Shown piece after piece: positions 29,019-37,717 of a DNA stretch of 64,000 bases. Made by a program: the position numbers and the translations under genes. The notes below the pieces were generated by a model. It was not told the DNA's origin. It saw only the letters and a list, made by a program, of their open reading frames with translations, and searched no databases. The stretch lies in the NCBI GenBank assembly GCA_037044975.1, contig JBAOIL010000039.1:744001-808000 (forward strand), written 5' to 3'. The DNA comes from JADLHS01 sp020848635 (lineage in GTDB: Bacteria; Verrucomicrobiota; Verrucomicrobiia; Limisphaerales; JADLHS01). The stretch's first letter is position 1; every line of letters starts with the position of its first letter.

Positions 29019-29026
29019 GGAGGGGG
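29019..29026 (+). promoter_or_regulatory. Strong ribosome binding site deciding the kinase start
   Basis: GGAGGGGG lies three bases ahead of ATG 29030, with its GGAGG core about six bases ahead. It is the best Shine-Dalgarno match at any of the possible starts of the hybrid kinase (28898, 28961, 28979, 29030) and selects the last. Confidence 0.75.
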
Positions 29027-29029
29027 TAC

Positions 29030-31555
29030 ATGAACAGCTTTTCCAATGGTTTCCACAGCGAAATCGTGCGCCAACCTCGCGGTTGGCAAAGGCTGTTCAC
29101 ACCTTCGTCGCCGAAATCCCGGCCGGACGCGCCCGCGGCGACCAGTGAACATGCCACGGCGACGCTTCCGACCCTCGCACCGCCGCGGAAGCGGAAGGTT
29201 CCAAGGAATATATTCTCCAGTCTTCGCATGCGCCTGGTCGGGACGGTCTTCGTCGCGATCGCACCGCCGATGTGTTTCGTATATTACTTTCATCTGGAAG
29301 ACTGGGCGGGTTTCCTTGTCGGCCTCGTCGCCCTGGCGGCAGCTTGGTACGGTGGCGAACGATTCATCATGCGCCAGCTTCGCATTCTGCTCAGCACCAC
29401 GCAGCGGCTGGCGACCGGCGACCTCAGCACCCGCACCGGAATCAGCGAAGTCAAAGGTGAGCTGGCCCAACTCGCGCACACGTTTGACTCGATGGCGGAG
29501 TCGTTGCAACAACGCGAGCGGGAGCGGGCGCAAACCGAAAAACTCTTGCTCAGTCGCGCGCAACAGCAAACCGTCGTGGCCGCCCTCGGCCAGTTCGCCA
29601 TCGTCAGCCAGGACTTTAACGACCTGCTGACCCAAGCGTTGCAATTCGCCTCTCAAATCCTCGAAACCCCCTTTGTCCAAGTGCTTGAATTGCAACCGGA
29701 CCGGAAATCGCTCTGGCAGCGGGCCGGGCTCGGCTGGCAAACAGGTCGGGTCGGATTTGATATCGTCGAAGCTCGCGGACGCTCCCAAGCCGCCTTCGTT
29801 CTGGCCCGTGGGGAACCGGTGGTCATCTCCGACATGCGTGAGGAACATCGCTTCATCGCACCGCACATGCTGCTCGATCACAACATCCTCAGCGGAATTT
29901 GTGTCGCCATTGCCACCCGCCACCAACCTTACGGGCTGCTGGGGGTCTATTCAACCAAGCCGCGTCATTACACAGAGGACGAAGTCCAATTCCTGCTTGC
30001 GGTCGCCAACGCGCTCGGCACCGCGGCTGATCGCCTGCGAACGGAAACCGAGTTGCAGAAACTCGCCGCCTTTGCCCAACTGAATCCCAACCCGGCGATG
30101 GAACTCGCGCCCGATGGCAATATTACCTACTTCAACGACACGGCGCTCCGGCTGGCGCTTTCCGTCAATGAGAATCACCCGCGCGGCATTCTGCCCGCCA
30201 ATGTCACCGAGATTGTGAGTGCTTGCCTCACCGAGGGACTTTCCAAGGCTCACCATGAGACCCGGGTCGCCGGCCGTACGCTGGAGTGGTCGTTCCACCC
30301 GGTGCCCGCCAGCCGGGTCGTGCATTGCTATGTCAGCGACATCACGGATCGGTTGAGCCTCGAAAGTCAGTTGCGGCAATCGCAAAAGATGGAATCCATC
30401 GGCCAGCTTGCCGCCGGCGTGGCTCATGATTTCAACAACATGCTCACGATCATCCAGGGTCATATCGGCATGTTAATGGCCCGGCCCGGCATGGGGGCCC
30501 AGGCGCTCGATTCCGCGCAGGCGGTGTTCTTCGCCGCCGAACGCGCCGCGAGTCTGACACGTCAACTGCTCATGTTCAGCCGCAAAAACGTGATGCAACT
30601 CAAGCTGCTCGACCTGAGCGACGTCGTTTTGAACCTGAGCAAGATGCTCCGGCGGCTCCTGGGCGAAACCATCACCCTCAAATTCACGCCCCCAGCCCAG
30701 CTCCCGCTTATCCGCGGCGACGGCGGCATGATCGAACAAGTGATCATGAATCTCTGCGTGAACGCCCGCGACGCGATGGATAAAGGCGGTACATTGACTG
30801 TCAGCCTCAGCGGCATTGACATTCCGGAAGATTACATCGAGTCGCATCCCGAATCCCGCCCCGGTCCGCACGTCTGTTTGTGCGTGGCCGACTCCGGTTG
30901 CGGTATGGACGCCTACGTCATTGGGCGCATTTTTGAACCGTTCTTTACCACCAAGGAAGTCGGCAAAGGCACCGGCTTGGGGCTGGCAACGGTTTATGGG
31001 ATCGTCAAACAACATGGCGGGTGGGTGGAGGTCTCCAGCAAATCCGGCTGCGGCTCCACTTTTAACGTTCTCCTCCCCGCCAGCGCCGAGACGGCCAAAC
31101 CGGCCCATGAAGACACGACGCCCAACGCGCCGGTCACCGGCGGCAAGGAAACCATCCTCGTCGTTGAGGATGAACCCGTGCTGCGCGAAATGGCACAAAT
31201 GATCCTCGAGGAATGCGGCTACAAGGTGTTCGTGGCTGCCAATGGTCGGGAAGCCATCGAAGTTTGGGAACGCCACCCGAATAGTGTGGATCTGCTCTTT
31301 ACCGACATGGTGATGCCCGCCGGCGTTTCCGGCGTGGACTTGGCCAGCAAGCTTCTCGGCCAGCGCCCCCCGCTTCGGGTCGTCTTTGCCAGCGGCTACA
31401 CCGTGGACGATATCAGCACGGATTTCCTCGAACGCCATAATGACGCCCGTTTCCTCCAGAAACCCTATACCCGCGTGACGCTGGCCCGCGCTGTCCGCGA
31501 ATCCCTCGACCACGCGGCCAGCCGCCAAAAAACGGTCCGATCCGTCATGGCTTGA
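29030..31555 (+). CDS. Hybrid sensor histidine kinase (GAF-PAS-HisKA-HATPase-REC)
   Basis: 841 residues from ATG 29030. A two-helix membrane hairpin lies at about 65-111 (LVGTVFVAIAPPMCFVYYF, GFLVGLVALAAAWYGGERFI), followed by a HAMP-like linker (RLATGDLSTRTGISEVKGEL). A GAF domain (about 180-325), a PAS-like domain (about 330-435) and HisKA with phospho-acceptor His about 465 in LAAGVAHDFNNMLTIIQ come next. The HATPase has NLCVNARDAMDKGG, DSGCGMD and GTGLGLATVYGIVKQHGG. The C-terminal receiver has VVEDEPVLRE and acceptor Asp about 758 in LLFTDMVMPAG. This layout is typical of environmental sensing kinases; the ligand is unknown. It is divergent from mqnD. Confidence 0.93.
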   Translation: MNSFSNGFHSEIVRQPRGWQRLFTPSSPKSRPDAPAATSEHATATLPTLAPPRKRKVPRNIFSSLRMRLVGTVFVAIAPPMCFVYYFHLEDWAGFLVGLVALAAAWYGGERFIMRQLRILLSTTQRLATGDLSTRTGISEVKGELAQLAHTFDSMAESLQQRERERAQTEKLLLSRAQQQTVVAALGQFAIVSQDFNDLLTQALQFASQILETPFVQVLELQPDRKSLWQRAGLGWQTGRVGFDIVEARGRSQAAFVLARGEPVVISDMREEHRFIAPHMLLDHNILSGICVAIATRHQPYGLLGVYSTKPRHYTEDEVQFLLAVANALGTAADRLRTETELQKLAAFAQLNPNPAMELAPDGNITYFNDTALRLALSVNENHPRGILPANVTEIVSACLTEGLSKAHHETRVAGRTLEWSFHPVPASRVVHCYVSDITDRLSLESQLRQSQKMESIGQLAAGVAHDFNNMLTIIQGHIGMLMARPGMGAQALDSAQAVFFAAERAASLTRQLLMFSRKNVMQLKLLDLSDVVLNLSKMLRRLLGETITLKFTPPAQLPLIRGDGGMIEQVIMNLCVNARDAMDKGGTLTVSLSGIDIPEDYIESHPESRPGPHVCLCVADSGCGMDAYVIGRIFEPFFTTKEVGKGTGLGLATVYGIVKQHGGWVEVSSKSGCGSTFNVLLPASAETAKPAHEDTTPNAPVTGGKETILVVEDEPVLREMAQMILEECGYKVFVAANGREAIEVWERHPNSVDLLFTDMVMPAGVSGVDLASKLLGQRPPLRVVFASGYTVDDISTDFLERHNDARFLQKPYTRVTLARAVRESLDHAASRQKTVRSVMA

Positions 31556-31621
31556 AAGCGGGCGGGTTGGCTCGAGATCAACTGCCAGACCGCCATTCCG
31601 TGCGCGCGAACTCGGCTCGTG

Positions 31622-33337
31622 TTACCCTGGAATTCGATTGACCAGCGCCAGGACCTTTTTGACAACCTCGTCCACTTTGACGAGGGTCATGGCCCCGCCG
31701 CGAGGCTTGATCTCCACTTCGCCATTCGCCAATGACTTTTCACCAATGCTCACCCGGATCGGAAAGCCGACCAGATCGGCGTCCTTGAACTTCACGCCCG
31801 GACGCTCGTCACGGTCGTCGAGAATCGCATCCACACCCTGGGCGGTGAGTTGGGCATAAATTGTTTCCGCGTGCTTCATGCAGGTGTTGTCCGCCGTCAC
31901 ATTCAACGGCGTAATGCACACCTGATAGGGCGCCACCGCCAACGGCCAGACGATCCCATCCTTGTCATTGCTCTGCTCGATGATCGCCTGCAACGTCCGC
32001 GTCACCCCGATCCCGTAGCAACCCATCACACACGGTTTGCGCGAACCATCCTCGTCCAGGAACGTGGCGTTGAGCGCTTCACTGTATTTCGTGCCGAGCT
32101 TGAACACATGGCCAACCTCAATCGCCCGCCGAATCTTGAGCGGCTTGCCGCATTTGGCGCAGGGCTCACCCGGGCTCACGGTTCGCAAATCCCACCACTT
32201 CGTCACCGTGATGTCCCGCTCGATAGAGACGTTGCGCCAATGAAATCCGTCTTCGTTCGCGCCGGTGGTCATTTCATTCGCCCCGTTCAATCGCGCGTCG
32301 GCATAAACTCCAATCCCCTTCACCCCAACGGCCCCCAGGCTGCCGGGATGCGCGCCGAGGGCGGGGAGAATTTCCTCGGCGGTGGCCGCCCGAAAAATCG
32401 TGGTGCCAACGACGCCTGCCAGTTTGGCTTCGTTCAACTGGTCGTCGCCTCGAATCAAAACAATCACCGGCTTGCTGTCAGCGACATAAACCAGCGTCTT
32501 AATCTGGCGATTCGCCGGAACGCTGAACGGCGCCTTGGTCAGTGCTTCAATCGTGACAACGCCCGGCGTGGCAAACTTCTCGATCGTCGCACCCATTTCC
32601 CGCGTCGCCGTTTTGGGAATGCCGCTGGTGGCTTTTTCGACGTTTGCTGCGTAACCACACGCTTCGCAGAACACCACATCGTTCTCGCCCGTGTCCGCCG
32701 GCACCATGAATTCATGCGAATGGCTGCCGCCAATGACTCCGGTATCGGCCTCGACGGGGAAGTTTTGTACCCCGCAGCGGTCAAAGATCCGTTTGTAGGC
32801 GTCATACATTTTCTGATAGCTCGCCATCGCGCCTTCGTCCGTGGTATCAAAGGAATACGCGTCTTTCATGATGAATTCCTTGGCGCGCATCAACCCGAAA
32901 CGTGGCCGGATCTCATCGCGGAACTTACCGCTCACCTGATAGAAGTTTTTCGGCAACTGGCGGTAGGAATTGATCTCGTTCGCCACCAGCGTGGTGATGA
33001 CTTCTTCCGCTGTCGCACTCAGCACCCATTCGCGACCGCCGTTGTCCTTCAGGCGAAAGAGCACCGCCCGGGCGGTTTCGTAGCGACCGGTCTGCTGCCA
33101 GAGTTCCGCCGGCTGCAACGAAGGCATAAGTACTTCGACGGCCCCGGCACGATCCATTTCTTGGCGGATGATCTGCTCCACCTTGCGCAACGCGCGGAGG
33201 CCAAGCGGGAGAAAAGTATAAACGCCCCCCGCAAGCTTCCGGATGAGGCCGGCGCGCAACAGCAATTTATGCGAAAGGATTTCCGCATCCGCCGGCGCTT
33301 CGCGGAGCGTTGGAATTAAAGTCTTGGTCCACTTCAT
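31622..33337 (-). CDS. proS: Proline--tRNA ligase (bacterial long type)
   Basis: 571 residues, matching the E. coli-type enzyme with the editing insertion. Start MKWTKTLIPTLREAPADAEI is typical. Class II motifs: motif 2 in FRDEIRPRFGLMRAKEFIMK and motif 3 in CYGIGVTRTLQAIIEQ. The middle editing domain contains LVYVADSKPVIVLIRGDDQL and the C-terminal anticodon domain ILDDRDERPGVKFKDADLVG. It charges tRNA-Pro in the cytoplasm. The sequence is uninterrupted. Confidence 0.97.
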   Translation of the reverse strand: MKWTKTLIPTLREAPADAEILSHKLLLRAGLIRKLAGGVYTFLPLGLRALRKVEQIIRQEMDRAGAVEVLMPSLQPAELWQQTGRYETARAVLFRLKDNGGREWVLSATAEEVITTLVANEINSYRQLPKNFYQVSGKFRDEIRPRFGLMRAKEFIMKDAYSFDTTDEGAMASYQKMYDAYKRIFDRCGVQNFPVEADTGVIGGSHSHEFMVPADTGENDVVFCEACGYAANVEKATSGIPKTATREMGATIEKFATPGVVTIEALTKAPFSVPANRQIKTLVYVADSKPVIVLIRGDDQLNEAKLAGVVGTTIFRAATAEEILPALGAHPGSLGAVGVKGIGVYADARLNGANEMTTGANEDGFHWRNVSIERDITVTKWWDLRTVSPGEPCAKCGKPLKIRRAIEVGHVFKLGTKYSEALNATFLDEDGSRKPCVMGCYGIGVTRTLQAIIEQSNDKDGIVWPLAVAPYQVCITPLNVTADNTCMKHAETIYAQLTAQGVDAILDDRDERPGVKFKDADLVGFPIRVSIGEKSLANGEVEIKPRGGAMTLVKVDEVVKKVLALVNRIPG

Positions 33338-33453
33338 GTGGCGGAGAGGTTAACCAGAAAGCAACCGGGGAACGAAGTTTTTTTGCTCACCAACCGAGAA
33401 TAAATTCAGTCACCGACGCATCTTCTATCCGTGCTTGCCGCCTTGAGATCGCG

Positions 33454-34209
33454 TCATTTAACCGTGTTATTCAGCGGCGCGAGTCCGGAAATGCGCACTT
33501 CGAGGCGGTCCCCCGACTGGATGGGCCCGACCCCCGCCGGCGTGCCCGTGAGAATCACGTCGCCGGGCAGCAAGGTGATGTTCGCGGAAATGAAGCTCAC
33601 CAGATCGTAGCAGTTGAAGATCATCTGCCGGGTGTGAGAATTCTGTCGGAGCTGGCCATTCTGGAAAAGCTGGATGGTTAAATCGCTCGGATCCAGCTTC
33701 GTCTCCACGTACGGCCCCAAGGGGGTGAAGGTGTCGAACGACTTGGCCCGACACCACTGGCTCTCGGAATTCTGAATCGTGCGATCACTGATGTCCTGCG
33801 CTGCCGTAAAGCCAAAGACGTAGCGCGCCGCCGCGGCCGCCGTGACATTGCGAATCTTCCGCCCAATGATAATCGCCAATTCCGCCTCGAAGTCGGTGCG
33901 ATGCTGCGGATACGGCACCTCAATCTTGGCCCCGTCGGGAATCAGCGACGTGCTGGCTTTGATCCAGATCAACGGCTCTTTGGGCAGAACCTTGTTCTGT
34001 TCGCGGGCGTGGTCGGCGTAGTTCAGGCCCACCGCGATAATCTTCGTCGGCAAGACTGGCGTGAGAATCCGGACGCCTTTGCGCGGCATGGCTTTCTTGT
34101 CAAAGGAAGGAGAACCGAAGACATCGCCGTGCAACCGGAACAATTCGCCATCCACCACCTTGGCGTGGAAGATGTCGTCGCCTTTCTGAAAACGCCCGAT
34201 GGCAGCCAT
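33454..34209 (-). CDS. Fumarylacetoacetate hydrolase family protein
   Basis: 251 residues from ATG 34209 (MAAIGRFQKGDDIFHAKVVD), preferred to the 22-residue upstream extension. FAH-fold motifs: IIAVGLNYADHAREQNKVLP, metal-binding HRTDFEAELAIIIGRKIRNV, GFTAAQDISDRTIQ, GPYVETKLDPSDLTIQL and the closing LLPGDVILTGTPAGVGPIQS then GDRLEVRISGLAPLNNTV. Such enzymes hydrolyse or decarboxylate acylpyruvates, 2-keto acids or oxaloacetate; the substrate is open. It lies between proS and the RpiB-GlyA gene, all on the minus strand. Confidence 0.9.
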   Translation of the reverse strand: MAAIGRFQKGDDIFHAKVVDGELFRLHGDVFGSPSFDKKAMPRKGVRILTPVLPTKIIAVGLNYADHAREQNKVLPKEPLIWIKASTSLIPDGAKIEVPYPQHRTDFEAELAIIIGRKIRNVTAAAAARYVFGFTAAQDISDRTIQNSESQWCRAKSFDTFTPLGPYVETKLDPSDLTIQLFQNGQLRQNSHTRQMIFNCYDLVSFISANITLLPGDVILTGTPAGVGPIQSGDRLEVRISGLAPLNNTVK

Positions 34210-34289
34210 AAATTCTTGGCGGCAGCGTAACAAGCCGGGCTTCGCCGCCGCAAGGGGAAAGCCAGCCAACCCCAACCGCCGGCACTGCC

Positions 34290-36464
34290 TTAATACGGCA
34301 GCGGGTATTTCACGGTCAGCTCCCGCACGCGCCGGCGCACCTGGGCAATGGCGTCAAGGTTCTTCAGGTCCATCAGCACCTCGCTGATCATATCGGCAAT
34401 GGCGGCCATCTCGGCTTCCTTCATGCCGCGCGTCGTGACCGCGGGCGTACCGAGCCGGATGCCGCTGGCTTGGAATGGCGAACGCGTCTCGAACGGGATG
34501 GTGTTTTTGTTCACCGTGATGCCGGCGTCGTCGAGCGCGATCTGACAATCCTTGCCCGTGAGGCTCCGCGCGCCCACATCCACGAGCATAAGATGATTGT
34601 CGGTGCCGCCGCTGATCAACCGGAAGCCGTTGCGCTTCATGCTGTCAGCCAGCGCGCGCGCGTTCCGCACGATTTGCTCCTGGTAATTCTTAAACTGCGG
34701 TTGCAGCGCCTCGTGAAAGCAAACCGCCTTGGCCGCGATAACGTGCATAAGCGGACCGCCCTGGATGCCCGGGAAAACCTGCGAATCAATTTCCTTCGCA
34801 TAATGTTCGCGGCACAGGATCAAACCACCCCGCGGCCCGCGCAACGTCTTGTGCGTGGTCGTGGTCACAAAATCGGCATGCTCCATCGGACTGGGATGAA
34901 TCCCGGCGGCGACGAGCCCGGCAATGTGCGCAATGTCCGCCAGCAGGAGCGCACCCACTTCGCGGGCGATTTCGCCCATGCGTTTGAAATCAATGATACG
35001 CGGATAGGCGCTTGCCCCAACAGTGATCATCTTCGGCTTGTGTTCACGCGCCATTCTTGCGAGTTGATCATAATCAATCCGCTCGTCTTCCTTGCGCACC
35101 CCGTAGTGAACGATTTCAAAAAACTTGCCGGAAAAGTTCGCCTTGTTCCCATGCGTCAGATGCCCCCCGTGGCTCAGGTCCATCGTGAGCATCTTGTCGC
35201 CCGGCTTCAGGAACGCAAAATAGACCGCCATGTTCGCGCCGCTGCCGGAGTGCGGCTGGACGTTCGCGTGCTCCGCCCCGAAGAGCTTCTTCGCGCGATC
35301 AATGGCCAGCTGCTCGACCGTGTCCACGTTTTCACAGCCGCCATACCAGCGCTTCTTCGGATACCCCTCGGCGTATTTGTTCGTCAGCACCGAGCCTTGC
35401 GCTTCCATGACCGCCGGGCTGGTGAAATTTTCGCTGGCGATGAGTTCAATGTTCTCCTGCTGGCGCAGGCGTTCGTGTTCGACGGCGTCCGCAATGGCGG
35501 CGTCCACATTTCGTAATCGGTATTCGGGCAGAATCATTTTGGGTTCCATCTTGTTTACGCGGCGCTCGTGGCGGCCGCCTTCAAATTTGGTGTTGAGAAA
35601 AACATCGAGAATTCGTTTGGCTTCCTCCGGGGGCGTCAACTTGCCGGCCAGGCACAGCACATTGGCGTCGTTGTGTCGGCGCGTCAGTTCGGCCACCGGT
35701 GGTTCACTGACCAGGGCAGCCCGAATGCCAGGCGTCTTGTTCGCCGCCATGCTCATGCCAATCCCTGTCGTGCATACGAGCAGGCCATACTCCGCCTTGC
35801 GCGCCGCCACCGCCTCTGCCACCTGCTGCGCGTAATCGGGATAATCCGTGGACTCCTTCGCATGTGTGCCGAAATCGATAAAGCTGACCCCGCTGGCCGC
35901 GAGATATTTCTTGAGCGTTTCCTTTAACTCGAAGCCGCCATGGTCCGCGCCGATCGCCACGGTGGCCGGCTTCGCCGAGCCGGCAGTTTTGCCGGCGGTG
36001 GCGTATTCGTGCTGGGCAATGAAGCGCAGCAGCGACGCAATGCCCTGCTCAATCTGATCGCGGCAGTTCACATAGACATCATACGAGCCACCAATCGGAT
36101 CACTGATGTCCTTCTCGAACGGGTCCAGCGTGTCGTCAAACTCGCGCAGGAGAAACGTCTTTTCCGCCGCCGCCGGATACAAAAGCATTACGGTGTCCAC
36201 ATGACTGTGTGTCATGCCGAGGATGTAGTCCGCCTGCTTGACGAGCTCCGCCGTGAGCATCCGGCTGCGCTGCCGGGAGATATCCACGCCGAGTTCCTTC
36301 ATCGCTTGCACGGAATAGGCGCTGGGGGGCTGCCCGTTGGCCGCGCCTAAGCCGGCTGAAATCGCGCGATACTCCGTCCGGCCCTGCATGGCATGGCGGA
36401 AAAGCCCCTCCGCCATCGGGCTGCGGCAGATATTGCCCGTGCAGATAAAGAGAAAGGTCTTCAT
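34290..36464 (-). CDS. glyA: LMW protein-tyrosine phosphatase - RpiB - serine hydroxymethyltransferase fused frame
   Basis: One 724-residue frame with three complete enzymes. Residues 1-150: low-molecular-weight phosphatase with P-loop CTGNICRS and DPIGGSYDVY. About 166-305: ribose-5-phosphate isomerase B (VAIGADHGGFELKETLKKYL, CTTGIGMSMAANKTPGIRAA, FEGGRHERRVNK). From M306 or M310: SHMT (ELIASENFTSPAVMEAQGS, KRWYGGCENVDTVEQLA, PLP lysine in TTTTHKTLRGPRGG). SHMT makes glycine and methylene-THF from serine. The same three genes are neighbours in Bacillus (ywlE, rpiB, glyA). The RpiB-GlyA joint has no linker. An extra A in the run at 35537-35540 could have fused an ATGA-overlapping pair, so the second junction is uncertain; each domain call is firm. 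Confidence 0.9.
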   Translation of the reverse strand: MKTFLFICTGNICRSPMAEGLFRHAMQGRTEYRAISAGLGAANGQPPSAYSVQAMKELGVDISRQRSRMLTAELVKQADYILGMTHSHVDTVMLLYPAAAEKTFLLREFDDTLDPFEKDISDPIGGSYDVYVNCRDQIEQGIASLLRFIAQHEYATAGKTAGSAKPATVAIGADHGGFELKETLKKYLAASGVSFIDFGTHAKESTDYPDYAQQVAEAVAARKAEYGLLVCTTGIGMSMAANKTPGIRAALVSEPPVAELTRRHNDANVLCLAGKLTPPEEAKRILDVFLNTKFEGGRHERRVNKMEPKMILPEYRLRNVDAAIADAVEHERLRQQENIELIASENFTSPAVMEAQGSVLTNKYAEGYPKKRWYGGCENVDTVEQLAIDRAKKLFGAEHANVQPHSGSGANMAVYFAFLKPGDKMLTMDLSHGGHLTHGNKANFSGKFFEIVHYGVRKEDERIDYDQLARMAREHKPKMITVGASAYPRIIDFKRMGEIAREVGALLLADIAHIAGLVAAGIHPSPMEHADFVTTTTHKTLRGPRGGLILCREHYAKEIDSQVFPGIQGGPLMHVIAAKAVCFHEALQPQFKNYQEQIVRNARALADSMKRNGFRLISGGTDNHLMLVDVGARSLTGKDCQIALDDAGITVNKNTIPFETRSPFQASGIRLGTPAVTTRGMKEAEMAAIADMISEVLMDLKNLDAIAQVRRRVRELTVKYPLPY

Positions 36465-36604
36465 TTAATCGCGAATGAAAAATAGTTTGGGCCGGGAAAG
36501 CAAATCGTCAACGGTGAAATGACCAGGGCGGCAAGTTTCTCCACCCAGCCCATAAGGCCCGCTGCCCAGACTGCCCGGAGCCAGGACAAGCCGAGCACTT
36601 CGGA

Positions 36605-36910
36605 TTATTTTCGGCCAAACAAGTTCCAGAGGGAAACCAAAGTCGAGCCGGTCCCGCCCAATCGGCCCAGCCAGCTCATCACCGCGCCGGGCTGACGGAG
36701 GGCTTTGATTGCCATAACGCCCGCGCCAATTCCCAATGCTGCCGTCAACAGCGGACGGTTGCGGACGGCCCGGCTGGCCTCGCTTCGCCACAGTTCAGGC
36801 GAACTCAACCGCTGCAACTCAGCCGCAAGGACCATTCGGTTCAACTCGCTCTGCAATACCAGCAGGTCCTTCTGCAATCGCAACCGCTCTAATTCGGCTT
36901 TTCCAAACAT
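36605..36910 (-). CDS. Small YqjK-like helical protein
   Basis: 101 residues from ATG 36910 (MFGKAELERLRLQKDLLVLQ), chosen because the longer frame reads back through the YqjE-like gene. It has an N-terminal charged helix (ELERLRLQKDLLVLQSELNR), a hydrophobic segment (RPLLTAALGIGAGVMAIKAL) and ends SLWNLFGRK. Position as third gene after YqjD- and YqjE-like genes, with a 22-base overlap with the latter, matches the enterobacterial yqjDEK order. Function is unknown; a membrane or ribosome-anchoring stress role is inferred from the neighbours. Confidence 0.65.
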   Translation of the reverse strand: MFGKAELERLRLQKDLLVLQSELNRMVLAAELQRLSSPELWRSEASRAVRNRPLLTAALGIGAGVMAIKALRQPGAVMSWLGRLGGTGSTLVSLWNLFGRK

Positions 36911-37272
36911 GCACGGTCCTTTTTGATTTGGTCCAGGGTGGCGGCAAACGCCTGCCAATCGCGCAGCCGGTTACGCAACGTCCAGAATGCGGCCCCGGCC
37001 CCGCCGGCGTACAACAACAGCAGCAGCACCAGCACGACCACGCGGTGTTCCCAAAAAACCACCACCAAGGTGAAAGTGAGCAACGCCAACGTCATCAAGA
37101 CACACACCACGCACACCACCACGAGCAGCAGGGCGTCGAACAGGCGGATGCGCTCCTCTTTCAGCTCGACCAGGAACAACTCCAGCCGGCTTTGCACCAG
37201 ATCGCCCGCCGACCGCAGGATGCGCTTCCCCGTGGCCAGCAACCCGCCCGCTTCATGCTGGGAATCATCCAT
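36889..37272 (-). CDS. YqjE-like/phage-holin superfamily membrane protein
   Basis: 127 residues with two tight hydrophobic helices at about 45-72 (LFDALLLVVVCVVCVLMTLA) and 75-95 (VVVLVLLLLLYAGGAGAAFW). An amphipathic N-terminal helix precedes them (DLVQSRLELFLVELKEERIR), the DLVQ.R.EL...EL.EE pattern of YqjE/holin superfamily III proteins. These are not phage lysis genes but chromosomal envelope proteins. It starts two bases after the YqjD-like stop region and overlaps the next gene. Confidence 0.82.
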   Translation of the reverse strand: MDDSQHEAGGLLATGKRILRSAGDLVQSRLELFLVELKEERIRLFDALLLVVVCVVCVLMTLALLTFTLVVVFWEHRVVVLVLLLLLYAGGAGAAFWTLRNRLRDWQAFAATLDQIKKDRACLEKPN

Positions 37273-37276
37273 GAAA

Positions 37277-37570
37277 TTACCGGCGGCCCACGAGCACCCC
37301 GATCAGCAAGCCAATGCCGAACGCCACCCCGATGGATTCATATGGATGTTCACGAATGGTTCGGTCGGCGACTTTTGCGCCGGCGATGGCCTTGGCTTCC
37401 ACCCGCTGGCACGAGGCTTTGGCGGATTCAAGGGCGGCGGCCAACCGAGCACGCAATTCGACGGCTTTTTCGCCCGCCTGCCCAGCCGTGGACTGCATCA
37501 ACGCTTCGGCATCGCGCGAAAGCGTTTTCAGATCCGCCATGATGTTCTCAATGTTCGCTTCGTTCGTCAT
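37277..37570 (-). CDS. ElaB/YqjD/DUF883 family membrane-anchored protein
   Basis: 97 residues: a long Ala/Glu/Lys-rich helix (LKTLSRDAEALMQSTAGQAG, ELRARLAAALESAKASCQRV) followed by the family's C-terminal anchor HPYESIGVAFGIGLLIGVLV ending in GRR. In E. coli ElaB/YqjD are stationary-phase proteins that attach ribosomes to the inner membrane. It is the first gene of a three-gene unit with the YqjE- and YqjK-like genes. Confidence 0.88.
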   Translation of the reverse strand: MTNEANIENIMADLKTLSRDAEALMQSTAGQAGEKAVELRARLAAALESAKASCQRVEAKAIAGAKVADRTIREHPYESIGVAFGIGLLIGVLVGRR

Positions 37571-37618
37571 AGAATTTCCTGTTGATTTCCGATTTGAAGG
37601 CGTCGGTCAACCGACCCT

Positions 37619-37642
37619 GACTTCACCACAATCGGTGAAGTC
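37619..37642. repeat. Inverted repeat upstream of the yqjD-like operon
   Basis: GACTTCACC at 37619-37627 and GGTGAAGTC at 37634-37642 form a perfect nine-base-pair stem with a six-base loop. It lies between the antiporter stop (37718) and the YqjD-like start (37570). No T tract follows on the minus strand, so it may be a regulator site or a Rho-assisted terminator. Confidence 0.55.
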
Positions 37643-37717
37643 AACCCCAGCTTGTAGCAGGCGAGCAGGCAAATCAATCCCGATCAGACCCGAAATACAT
37701 CTTTCGCGCGCCGGGGG

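Noticed and set aside
36889..37272. Phage holin, hence prophage
   Set aside because: The holin-superfamily match is to the chromosomal YqjE branch, in a YqjD/YqjE/YqjK context, with no phage genes nearby.
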